Origin: Acanthosepion pharaonis
Taxonomy: Eukaryota; Mollusca; Cephalopoda; Sepiida; Sepiidae
Reading direction: 5' to 3'
Assembly (NCBI GenBank): GCA_903632075.3
Contig: CAHIKZ030000058.1
Coordinates: 5,048,501-5,112,500, forward strand
DNA length: 64,000 nucleotides
The notes below the pieces were generated by a model, which was given only the letters and a program-made list of their open reading frames with translations, made no database searches and had not been told where the DNA came from. The stretch's first letter is position 1, and each line of letters opens with the position of its first letter. This document shows positions 56,206 to 64,000 of this stretch, piece after piece. The translations under genes and the position numbers were made by a program.

Positions 56206-56353
56206 CTTTATACATGGCCAAAAGCAACTCAGTGTGATGTGAGGAGGTTGGTGTATGTGCGATAAGAATAAGCGCTAAGAACCGCAGTTCATGAGGATAC
56301 GTGGGAAACATAACAGTTAACCCTACACTACTACTGCTGCTACTACAACTAAT

Positions 56354-56382
56354 ATTAATATTACTACTACTACTACTACTAC

Positions 56383-56412
<30 letters not shown>
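56354..56412. repeat. (TAC)n(TAA)n microsatellite
   Basis: Triplet arrays, similar in make-up to 52569-52609. Confidence 0.95.
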
Positions 56413-56415
<3 letters not shown>

Positions 56416-56770
56416 TAACAATATTATATCAAAACTTTAAGGAAGTATACGTGTTAAATTTGATAAATCAATGTGATGAAAATTGTTAAGACGTCCTCTA
56501 AGCGATGAACATGAAATATATATAAACATATGAAGTTAGCAAAGAATATGAATACAATTTTAGAAAAAAATATGCGCAAAGATAACGGTTAAATAATTGA
56601 TAGAGGCAAGATGACCTGGGCATCTCTTTGCGCATCGGCTTCCGAAAGAAGTGCTAAACTCAATTTCACCGTTCATGTCATTTTGTTCCCCAAGTATATT
56701 TAATAGACATAACAATATTTACGAAAAAAAGAAAGATATATTACGAACCCTCTCATCTTATTTGCCTTAC

Positions 56771-56845
<75 letters not shown>
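56771..56845. repeat. (TA)n microsatellite
   Basis: About 37 units; left border of the double hammerhead element. Confidence 0.97.
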
Positions 56846-56849
<4 letters not shown>

Positions 56850-56980
56850 TGTGTGTGTGTCCAGGTAATATGAGAACGAATAGATTACAATTCCAACGCT
56901 GGTATATTTAATTAAAAAAGAAGGCTCAGTACATAATAGAGCAATTTTATTTATTTTAAGGTATTAAAGCAACATGTAAA

Positions 56981-57039
56981 AATCGCTACAGAATTGCAGT
57001 CATGTTTCGACACATACCAAGGCGTCTCCTCAGTCGACT
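56981..57039 (-). ncRNA. hammerhead ribozyme candidate, minus arm
   Basis: Minus strand: exact core CTGAGGA, stem II GACGC/GTGTC, GAAA, stem III ACA/TGT around a 12-base loop, cleavage dinucleotide TA, then GCGATT. The stem I partner reads AGTCG plus an A that mismatches next to the core; five pairs remain (one G-U). Related to the plus arm at 57094. Confidence 0.7.
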
Positions 57040-57093
57040 GTAAATCACTGGCGAGTAATTTGGAAATTAATCGCTCAATCGCCATTAATTTAC

Positions 57094-57152
57094 AATCGCC
57101 TGAAAAGACGCATTGGTATGTGTCGAAACACTACTGCAATTATGTAGCGATT
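57094..57152 (+). ncRNA. hammerhead ribozyme candidate, plus arm
   Basis: Perfect stem I AATCGC/GCGATT, core CTGAAAA (G8 replaced by A), stem II GACGC/GTGTC, GAAA, stem III ACA/TGT, cleavage expected between A57146 and G57147. The G8 change should impair catalysis in this arm. Combined with the minus arm, all core and stem positions are accounted for. Confidence 0.68.
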
Positions 57153-57178
57153 TTTATGTTGTTTCAATATATATATAT

Positions 57179-57200
57179 AAGGATTACTACTCAAATACAA

Positions 57201-57257
<57 letters not shown>

Positions 57258-57282
57258 GTATTTGAGTAGCAATCCTCTTTCA
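57179..57282. repeat. (TA)n tract at the centre of a palindrome
   Basis: 'aggattactactcaaataca' (57179) and its near-complement 'tgtatttgagtagcaatcct' (57257) flank TA repeats at 57206-57252. The TA tract forms the loop of a 23-bp inverted repeat. Confidence 0.85.
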
Positions 57283-57445
57283 GTAAAGACGACAGATAAG
57301 GTACTGCGATTAATCATTTTATTCAATTTTTCTTGTGCTTCTGTAACTGTTTTCCTTTTCTGAACATAAAGTATATAAAAACTGTCCCAATGTTCTCTCT
57401 ATTTCCGAGTGCTTTGGTCTATTCCATTAGCCATTAACAAGGATG
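57283..57445 (-). mobile_element. PLE-type fragment related to the 24.0-24.5 kb fold-back
   Basis: Shares 'gacgacagataaggtact', 'atttttcttgtgcttctg' and a decayed hammerhead-like block (57405-57443, GAAA altered to CAAA). Confidence 0.55.
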
Positions 57446-57740
57446 ATTTTTATTTTTAACTGAATGCATAGATTTTTTTTTCTTTTTCATCTAGAGTGAT
57501 GGAATTTTTTTTTTGTTCAATTTTCCAAAAACGGTTAGCGTATTTTGGCCGTGATCACAGTTGATATTATTGAGTGATGTCTTTTTTTTCTTTTTATTAT
57601 TAATGCTTCTCTTAGCCTTTTCCTCTCTGACCATAGCTGAATTAGTACCCATTTAAATACACCTGTAAACCTATCAAACGGCACGCTTAGGAAATACAAT
57701 TATAATTGCCTCATCCGCAGGTAAAAATACCCATTTCACA

Positions 57741-57743
<3 letters not shown>
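57446..57743. other. unassigned AT-rich sequence
   Basis: Probably continuation of the PLE-type fragment, by similarity of wording ('gttgatattattgagtg') to 24290-24310. Confidence 0.4.

Positions 57744-57817
<74 letters not shown>
57744..57817. repeat. (TA)n(TG)n microsatellite
   Basis: TA to 57780, TG to 57817. Confidence 0.97.
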
Positions 57818-57822
<5 letters not shown>

Positions 57823-58204
57823 CCTGTAGAGCTCTCTTCTGATTTGTGGTATATATGTCACCTGAAATACTCAAAAATAAAAATTCGCCATTAATCGCCA
57901 TCCGTGTCTTCCTTGAACTTGTCTTTTCTCCTCACTAAAGTCTTCTTATTCTCATCCACTCCCAGTAACTCTTTGCGTCTTAGCAGCAATATCGCCTCAC
58001 TCGGGGTGAAACGATTAAAAAAATAATTAATAAACATCTTGGAAGCAGAGGAAAAATTTTTAAAAAAACAAATTAAAAGTATTTATTTAACAAAATTTTC
58101 AACGAGTGATAAGTATCAGTTGCGAGGCATGCATGTCTATTTTTAGGCTCGGTAAATAGGTGAGTGGGTTTAAACGTTTCAAATGGAATTTGCAAAATCC
58201 AGAC

Positions 58205-58640
58205 AACAATGCGGTGGAATTTTCGTCTATATCTCTGAGATGAGGTATTATGATTACTTACATTATTTACATTATTCGGACTGTTATCCTCATCTTCATT
58301 GCCATATTCACAACGTTTCAGACATTGTACGCTTCGGCCTTCTTCTCAAAGACATATGGCTTAGTGGATAAAGACGTTGGTTAGATCCAGAGTTGTAAGT
58401 TCAATACCAGGCAACAGCAGTGGTGAAACAAAACTTGGAGAGTTGAGTTAAAAAGGGAAATAACTGAGACATCCAGAAGAGGCATGACACGTGAACTTAG
58501 AACATTCTATCCCGGTGGATGAAATAAAGGGTTCGGTTCGAAATTCCAATCACCCAAAGAAGGTCGGAGCGTGTAACGGCTGTCTCAGCTATTTCCCTTT
58601 AACTCAACTCTCCAAATTTTTTGGTTCACTTAAAGGAGGC
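58205..58640 (+). mobile_element. SINE S2 with hammerhead-like tail, copy 3, with inverted tail at its 5' side
   Basis: 58205-58342 is the tail in minus orientation, including GAGAAGA, AGGCC-GAAG, GTC and GAAACGTT. The head follows directly: 'atggcttagtggataaaga' (A box), 'aagttcaataccagg' (B box), body 'gaggcatgacacgtg', 'gggttcggttcgaaattcca' and again 'cacccaaagaaggtcggagc'. Same order as copies at 36.8 and 40.5-40.9 kb. Confidence 0.72.
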
Positions 58641-58644
58641 AGGA

Positions 58645-59600
58645 ACGTGCAACGGTCGAAACAAAAAAGATTTTTAAAAATAGTAAATTTCGAGAAAGCA
58701 ACACACAAGAAAACACGGAAAAACATTTTTACAAGGAAAAATTCGAAGACCGTTAGAAAATATCACAGACAAGCAGTCATAAACATGCTTACGCAGAGAA
58801 TACATGAAAAGAGAAACAATACATTTTATATTTCAGCTCAGAACAATAAATCAAAACACATTATCTTCTTTTATATGACATGTGCATTTAGAAACGTGAG
58901 TGATCATAGCCCTCCTCATCTTCCTAGTTTAGTAAGCTTTGTTCTTTTATCTTTCCGCTTTGTGCTTGTTTTGTGATCCATGAAGACTCAGTAAAAAACG
59001 ATGTCTTCTCTATGGATAAAAATATGTGACAATAATGATAATGTCTATAGCAAGTTGGCTTTTTTGTGTTAACAAAAATACAAAGCCCAAGAGCCACTCA
59101 AGGTAGATTGTTACTGAACGAGGTTGTTTTGTTAACGTCGGATTAGGAGGTGAGAATTGCTGATTATGAGGATATGTAGGAAAAATAACGTTTGAACCTA
59201 GGCTTGAATTTGATCATATAAACTATTAGTCTTAACAGAATTCAGATCCTCTCAGAGAATAAAATAAGTTATAGCGGGTGGCACTGATAACCATCCCAGC
59301 GAGAAAACCGTAAATAACTGGCAGTTTGTAGAAGTGGTTTTAACGTCAGATCACAGCATGAAGACGAAAAGGAACAACATTTTAGAAAAAATACTTGTCT
59401 TGAGATGAAAATGCTCGGGTTTGCATGGTTACTAAGAAGAAAAGTGCTGACAATTTGAGGAGACTTGCTGTCACGATATATGTAATGTTAGTTACTCTAC
59501 AGCGATAACGACAAAATATTTCTTGGAGGCATACAAATGTATGAAATGAAAGTAGGAAAAAAAGAAGAAATGCAAGAGGACAAAGTGGGATATGGAAACT
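58645..59600. other. unassigned sequence
   Basis: Contains a dispersed block at 59090-59180 shared with 26060-26100 and an open frame (58491-58976) with no recognised family; its first part is SINE sequence. Confidence 0.45.
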
Positions 59601-59605
59601 CAAGG

Positions 59606-59606
59606 A

Positions 59607-59637
<31 letters not shown>

Positions 59638-59699
59638 TAGAATGATAAAGAATGATTAAGAAGAAAGAGGCAAGGGTAAGACATTAAGATAATCATGGA

Positions 59700-59759
<60 letters not shown>

Positions 59760-59960
59760 AAATGGTAGAAAAAGAAAGAAAAAATGGTAGTAGAAGAAGA
59801 CGAAGAAGAAGAAGAAGGCCAGAAGGGGGATGGCTAAAATATAAAGGTGATCAAAAAAAGAAAGAAAGAAAGAAAGAAAATGGTAGAAAAAGAAAGAAAA
59901 AATGGTAAAAGAAGAAGAAGAAGAAGAAGGCCAAGGGGGGGATGGGTAAAATATAAAGGT

Positions 59961-59997
<37 letters not shown>

Positions 59998-60101
59998 AAA
60001 AGAAAAAGAAAGAAAATGGTAGAAAAAGAAAGAAAAAATGGTAGAAGAAGAAGAAGAAGAAGAAGGCCATGAGGGGGATGGGTAAAATATAAAGGTGATG
60101 A

Positions 60102-60149
<48 letters not shown>

Positions 60150-60243
60150 AAATGGTAGAAAAAGAAAGAAAAAATGGTAGAAGAAGAAGAAGAAGAAGAA
60201 GAAGAAGGCCAGAAGGGGGATGGGTAAAATATAAAGGTGATGA

Positions 60244-60291
<48 letters not shown>

Positions 60292-60388
60292 AAATGGTAG
60301 AAAAAGAAAGAAAAAATGGTAGTAGAAGAAGACGAAGAAGAAGAAGAGGAAGGCCAGAAGGAGGATGGGTAAAATATAAAGGTGATCA

Positions 60389-60424
<36 letters not shown>

Positions 60425-60480
60425 AAATGCTAGAAAAAGAAGAAGAAATGTATGATGAATATGTGAGAGACGTTAAGATA
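59606..60480 (+). repeat. AAAG satellite with about 120-140-bp higher-order units
   Basis: Unit: 'aaaatggtagaaaaagaaag', GAA triplets, 'aggccagaagggggatgg', 'gtaaaatataaaggtgatg', then (AAAG)n. Unit starts at 59760, 59878, 60013, 60149, 60291 and 60424; spacing varies with AAAG number. The 389-residue Phe/Ser ORF on the minus strand is compositional. Confidence 0.95.
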
Positions 60481-60484
60481 ACCA

Positions 60485-61042
60485 TGGGAAAAAAAGGAAG
60501 AAAAATCAAGAGGCAATAGAATAAAGAAAAGCAAATACGATTTTTCATCAACTCATATTTATTCTGATTTCAAGAGATCTTTTGCAAAATGCATTCCTTA
60601 TCGGCAAATATTAGCAAATTCTCTCAGTGCTTTAATGCAAACATTATTTTCTCCTTTACAAAATCTATAACCTTTACATACTTTTTAATCAGCATTGGAA
60701 CGATAAAGTCAACTTGCACTCTAATTGATTTATGCGAATTAAATTCATTATCAAATTCAATAATTGAGCGAAATTATATGACACTGAATCATGTTAAATA
60801 TGCGTTTATTGTACTACCAAGTCTTTGTGCAGAGACGTATAGAAATAAACACATATTTAATGCTAGGCACTGTGTCAAACTGAAAATTATCGAATAACCA
60901 CAAAAATTATTGCATGAATATGCAGTATCTTTTAGTACTCGTCAGTTAATTATGCTACAATCTGTCTGTTATCTATTTATATATCGATCTTAATTGTTTT
61001 TATTAGACATTATCAGTCAATATCTACACATTCTGGGATATA
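60485..61042. other. unassigned AT-rich sequence
   Basis: The 102-residue ORF at 60589-60897 has no recognised relatives. Confidence 0.45.
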
Positions 61043-61952
61043 CAGTGGGCGATGAGTAAATTGTCACCTTTTTAAATTTTTAATTTTGCACATGCGTGTT
61101 TTTTTTTTCTTTTTTTTTGTTTGTTTGTTTGTTTGATTGTGTCGACTTCACAGTATAGTAGGGTCAGTTGGGCACCGTCTGTGAGAAAAAGAGGCACCAT
61201 GACGTAATTCACTCCGCCAGAAATTTGGAAACGGCATGTTGTACTGCTTAGCATTCGCGCCAAAACCTCCAATAGGAACATTCCAGAGTGTCTGGGTGTC
61301 AATCTGTGAACAGTGCAGGGAATTCGGAAAGAGTAAGATGAGTCTAATGGTGATTACGAAGATACGGAAACTAGGAAAGCTCACGTCGTTCTGTTAAGAA
61401 AAGAACTCTTGAATTTGTTGGTGTGTGTCAGACTCAACATGGAGGCCTACATCAAGTGCCTTGAGTTGGTAGTGCTGTCCTAGTTAAAGAAGGTGACTGC
61501 TGGAAAAACCAACGTCTGGCAACAGGTCTCTGCACCATGCCACACAAGCAGGAGAACCCAGTAATGGCTGCCAGACAATCTCTGCGAACACATCACCCCT
61601 TACATCTGACCACCTAACTCCCCAGACTGCAACCCCACTTGGTTATTATGTGCGGGGCGCAGTTTAGCAAGAAACCAACAAATCTTTTTGTAACACCAAA
61701 GATGAACTGAAAGGAAGATTATGGCGGCATTCACCAACATAAGATAAGAGTTAAGAGACAGTCCATGATAGATGCAGGAGATTCCGAAGTCGTCTGAAGG
61801 CCGTCGTTGAAGCAAATGGCGATTTTATTGAATAAAATTACACTTTAGTATTTCAAGATATCTTTGTGTAATGTTGTTAAATATATCTGTTAAAATGAGA
61901 TGTCAGTGTTATTTTCATTTTTGATTAATTTAGACGACAATTTACAACCCTG
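61043..61952 (+). mobile_element. mariner-like transposon, decayed
   Basis: Left end 'cagtgggcgatgagtaaatt' after TA; complement of right end 'cagggttgtaaattgtcgtc'. About 910 bp, with transposase traces on the plus strand. Confidence 0.75.
61450..61835 (+). pseudogene. mariner-like transposase, C-terminal half
   Basis: Fragments in three frames read VSAPCHTSRRTQ, LCEHITPYI, PPNSPDCNP (last catalytic Asp region), NTKDELKGRLW, and RRFRSRLKAVVEANGDFIE-stop. This is the second half of a mariner/IS630-type DDD transposase. Premature stops and shifts make it inactive. Confidence 0.78.
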
Positions 61953-62412
61953 CATAATGGGAAAAAAAAGGCCGACAGAATTTGACATTCACATGACATT
62001 GAAGGCAAGAAAAGCAGCGGTAATTAGTGTATAGTATAAATTACTGAATACGTTTGTGTGAATAGCTAGCAGCACAGTGACGAAGTGGGATGGTAAAGGA
62101 TAAAAATTTACTTGGAGTAACAAAAAAACAGGAAGTTGCGGAGAGCTATGTTCAACCATGTCTTAATAAATGAAAAAGAAGTGCTCAGACATAACGAATC
62201 AGCGACAAAGGTTCAAACTGATCCTGAGTTTTGATGTTCATTTTAGGTTAATCTTTGCCAGCGTCAAAGAATTTATTTATTCATTATTCTGTCCCAACTC
62301 CGGTCATCTTGGACCTTATTTATTCATAACCTGGTTAGAAGAGTTGATACTGGATAAAAATTGGAACATGACTTTTCTCAACTTAGTCTGGTACAAGATT
62401 ACAAATCTAGAA
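61953..62412. other. unassigned sequence
   Basis: The 93-residue ORF at 62170-62451 runs into the 5S-like sequence and is likely chance. Confidence 0.45.
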
Positions 62413-62535
62413 GCTTACGGACATATCAGATTGAAACACTGGTTCTCCTAAGATCACCGAAGATTAGCAACGTCGAGCCTGGTCGGTAATTAGATGGGTG
62501 ACCGCTTGGGAATAATAACAGAATGCTGTAAGCTT
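62413..62535 (+). pseudogene. 5S rRNA-like head of a SINE
   Basis: Order GCTTACGGACATATCAG, TTGAAACACTGGTTCTCC, GATCACCGAAGATTAGCAAC, GATGGGTGACCGCTTGGGAA, GCTGTAAGCTT. This is the closest to canonical 5S of the three copies. It continues directly into SINE S1. Confidence 0.8.
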
Positions 62536-62700
62536 GGATGAGCGCTGAATTTAATGAATAACGGATCGAAATTGGGAATCGGATAGCCAAGTTCCAATTC
62601 CATTTGGGTTCGTTGTATTCCCTTACATTGAAGAAAGTTATGGGTCCACTTTTTCTCCTCCAGCTATGGGTTAATCAGTAGGAGTTGTTTCAGTAAATCA
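62536..62700 (+). mobile_element. SINE S1 body fused to the 5S-like head
   Basis: 'ggatgagcgctgaatttaat' then 'gaatcggatagccaagttcc', 'ttgggttcgttgtattccc' and 'ccagctatgggttaatcag'. Same junction as at 26631/26632. Confidence 0.72.
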
Positions 62701-62889
62701 TTATTATCTCCAAAAGATTCTTTCACATAATTTTCTGGCTTTTAATAACCTGCAAAATGTTGACAAGCCGTAAAAAACGAATCAAATAAAAAATGAAAAT
62801 ATTGGTGCATCTTGTACAGATCGAATTAATTTGATAGTACTAATGGTCTAGTTGACTAGAAAGCAAATCATAAACTTGCGTACCAATAT

Positions 62890-63395
62890 GTACTCTATAC
62901 ATAAAACAATATACGCTCTATACATAAAACAATATATACGTTATACATAAAACAATATACGCTCTATACATAAAACAATATACGCTCTATACATAAAACA
63001 ATATATGCTCTATACATAAAACAATATTTACTCTATACATAAAACAATATATACGTTATACATAAAACAATATATACGTTCTATACATAAAACAATATAT
63101 ACGTTATACATAAAACAATATACGCTCTATACATAAAACAATATATGCTCTATACATAAAACAATATTTACTCTATACATAAAACAATATATACGTTATA
63201 CATAAAACAATATACGCTCTATACATAAAACAGTATACGCTCTATACATAAAACAATATATTCTCTATACATAAAACAATATTTACTCTATACATAAAAC
63301 AATATATACGTTATACATAAAACAATATACGCTCTATACATAAAACAATATATGCTCTATACATAAAACAATATATGCTCTATGCATAAAACCTT
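62890..63395 (+). repeat. 23-bp minisatellite, about 22 copies
   Basis: Two main unit types, 'ctctatacataaaacaatat' plus 'acg/atg', and 'gttatacataaaacaatata' plus 'tac', alternate in short blocks, suggesting higher-order duplication. Confidence 0.93.
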
Positions 63396-63743
63396 ATATA
63401 ACTGCTAAATTCGTAATATTGATGCTTTTTTGTCCCTTCGGAATTTAGAAAATGATAACTCTCCACAACTTTCTTTTCCTTATTATCTGTAGAATTTCAT
63501 TGCATTCTTGGTGAAGGTCATGTTGCGGTTTTCCTGTTGCCTTCTCCGCGTCTTTAAATTCAGAGTTTTAATTTTCTCAAAATGAATACCACCTAATGTT
63601 AGAGAGCCCAGTTTACCCTGCTATTTAATCCATAGTTAAATGAGTATTTGTTCAAAAGGGAACTCAAAAGCTTAGGGTAGAATTCGAACTCGGTTCGTTG
63701 ATTCCCCTTCACGAGCCGATAACTAGGGAACAACGATGAGGTT
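63396..63743. other. unassigned sequence
   Basis: A SINE-like 'gaattcgaactcggttcg' occurs near 63680 in minus sense; too weak to call. Confidence 0.35.
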
Positions 63744-64000
63744 TTGGAGAGGATGCAAACAAGAAGGAAGCTTATACTTAACACCAGGAAGAGGCAGCTG
63801 AAATTTCTGGAACACGTAATGAGAAAGGACGGCTTGGAGAATCTGATAGTCACAGGTCGAATAGAGGGAAAGAGAGACAAGGGAAAGCAACGCATGACAT
63901 ACCTAGCGGGCTTAAGCAAGTGGATGACAGGGCCTGGGGGAAGTAGCAAAGTGACAAAGCTTATTGAGAGCTACAAGGGATAGGGGGAAGTGGAGAGCTA
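63744..64000 (+). pseudogene. RTE-like LINE ORF2 C-terminus, running off the window
   Basis: Reads RKRQLKFLEHVMRKDGLENL, VTGRIEGKRDKGKQRMTYLA and, after a stop, GEVES-like. Collinear with 37286-37715 (minus). The first stop at 63981-63983 falls before the family's usual end (WRAMIA..), so the frame is broken. Confidence 0.75.

Larger units (their letters stand above)
56846..57175. mobile_element. P1 PLE-type element as an inverted pair, with two hammerheads
   Basis: Left half (minus) ends at the left in 'agattacaattccaac' followed by TG/TA repeats, as in two other copies. Right half (plus) is shorter and ends in TA. They face each other around a 50-bp palindromic centre ('taaatcactggcgag', 'taattt'). 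Confidence 0.75.

Noticed and set aside
58491..58976. 161-residue ORF as a host gene
   Set aside because: Its first third is SINE S2 sequence; the remainder shows no family pattern.
59382..60551. 389-residue Phe/Leu/Ser-rich ORF on the minus strand
   Set aside because: It is the complement of the AAAG satellite; apparent membrane segments are compositional.
62890..63395. CRISPR-like array
   Set aside because: The units are contiguous 23-bp tandem repeats without unique spacers, in eukaryotic DNA.

Overview
This window reads as repeat-dominated intergenic DNA from an animal, most likely a cephalopod mollusc such as an octopus. The evidence is: many long (TA)n, GATA and CA microsatellites; AT-rich background; a mixture of gypsy, Tx1/L1-like, RTE-like and jockey/CR1-like retroelements, Penelope-like elements, Tc1/mariner, pogo and hAT DNA transposons; and tRNA-headed SINEs of the kind known from cephalopods. 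The species is an inference. I see no convincing host gene, no spliced host ORF and no prokaryotic feature. Essentially every coding trace belongs to a mobile element and nearly all are broken.

Layout. 0-5 kb: end of a Tc1-like element, a SINE, a Penelope-like element (PLE) with an RT remnant, a GIY-YIG endonuclease and a hammerhead-like motif, a Tc1-like element carrying a solo LTR, and a 5S rRNA-like sequence. 6.0-18.0 kb: a gypsy retrotransposon (minus strand) with 232-bp LTRs and a 5-bp target duplication GAATA. Its 5' LTR is split by a 7.0-kb Tx1/L1-like LINE (10939-17926, minus) flanked by a perfect 17-bp target duplication. 18-21 kb: a decayed gene of an uncharacterised repeat-borne protein family, broken by a SINE and a 46-bp minisatellite. 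21-27 kb: mariner and hAT remnants, a 101-bp perfect-hairpin mariner MITE, two tRNA-like sequences, a fold-back element and a pogo-like MITE. 28-47 kb: tails of jockey/CR1-like and RTE-like LINEs, three copies of a repeat with an internal minisatellite, two Tc1-like elements (one nested in a LINE with its target site visible in a paralogous copy) and a 1.4-kb purine-strand tract. 47-58 kb: fold-back PLE-type fragments bracketed by (TA)n tracts, with one giant TA tract at 52.6-53.26 kb. 58-64 kb: another tRNA-headed SINE with a hammerhead-like tail, an AAAG higher-order satellite, a decayed mariner, a 5S/tRNA chimeric SINE, a 23-bp minisatellite and an RTE-like LINE end running off the window.

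The main unexplained signal is a set of hammerhead-ribozyme-like motifs in PLE-type and SINE-type repeats, usually as inverted pairs and usually abutting (TA)n microsatellites. The strongest pair (56981-57039 minus, 57094-57152 plus) shows all three stems, the CUGANGA and GAAA cores and a UA cleavage dinucleotide; each arm repairs the defect of the other. A tRNA-headed SINE family (36.8, 40.5-40.9, 58.3 kb) carries a related motif in its tail, suggesting a SINE that may borrow PLE-type machinery.
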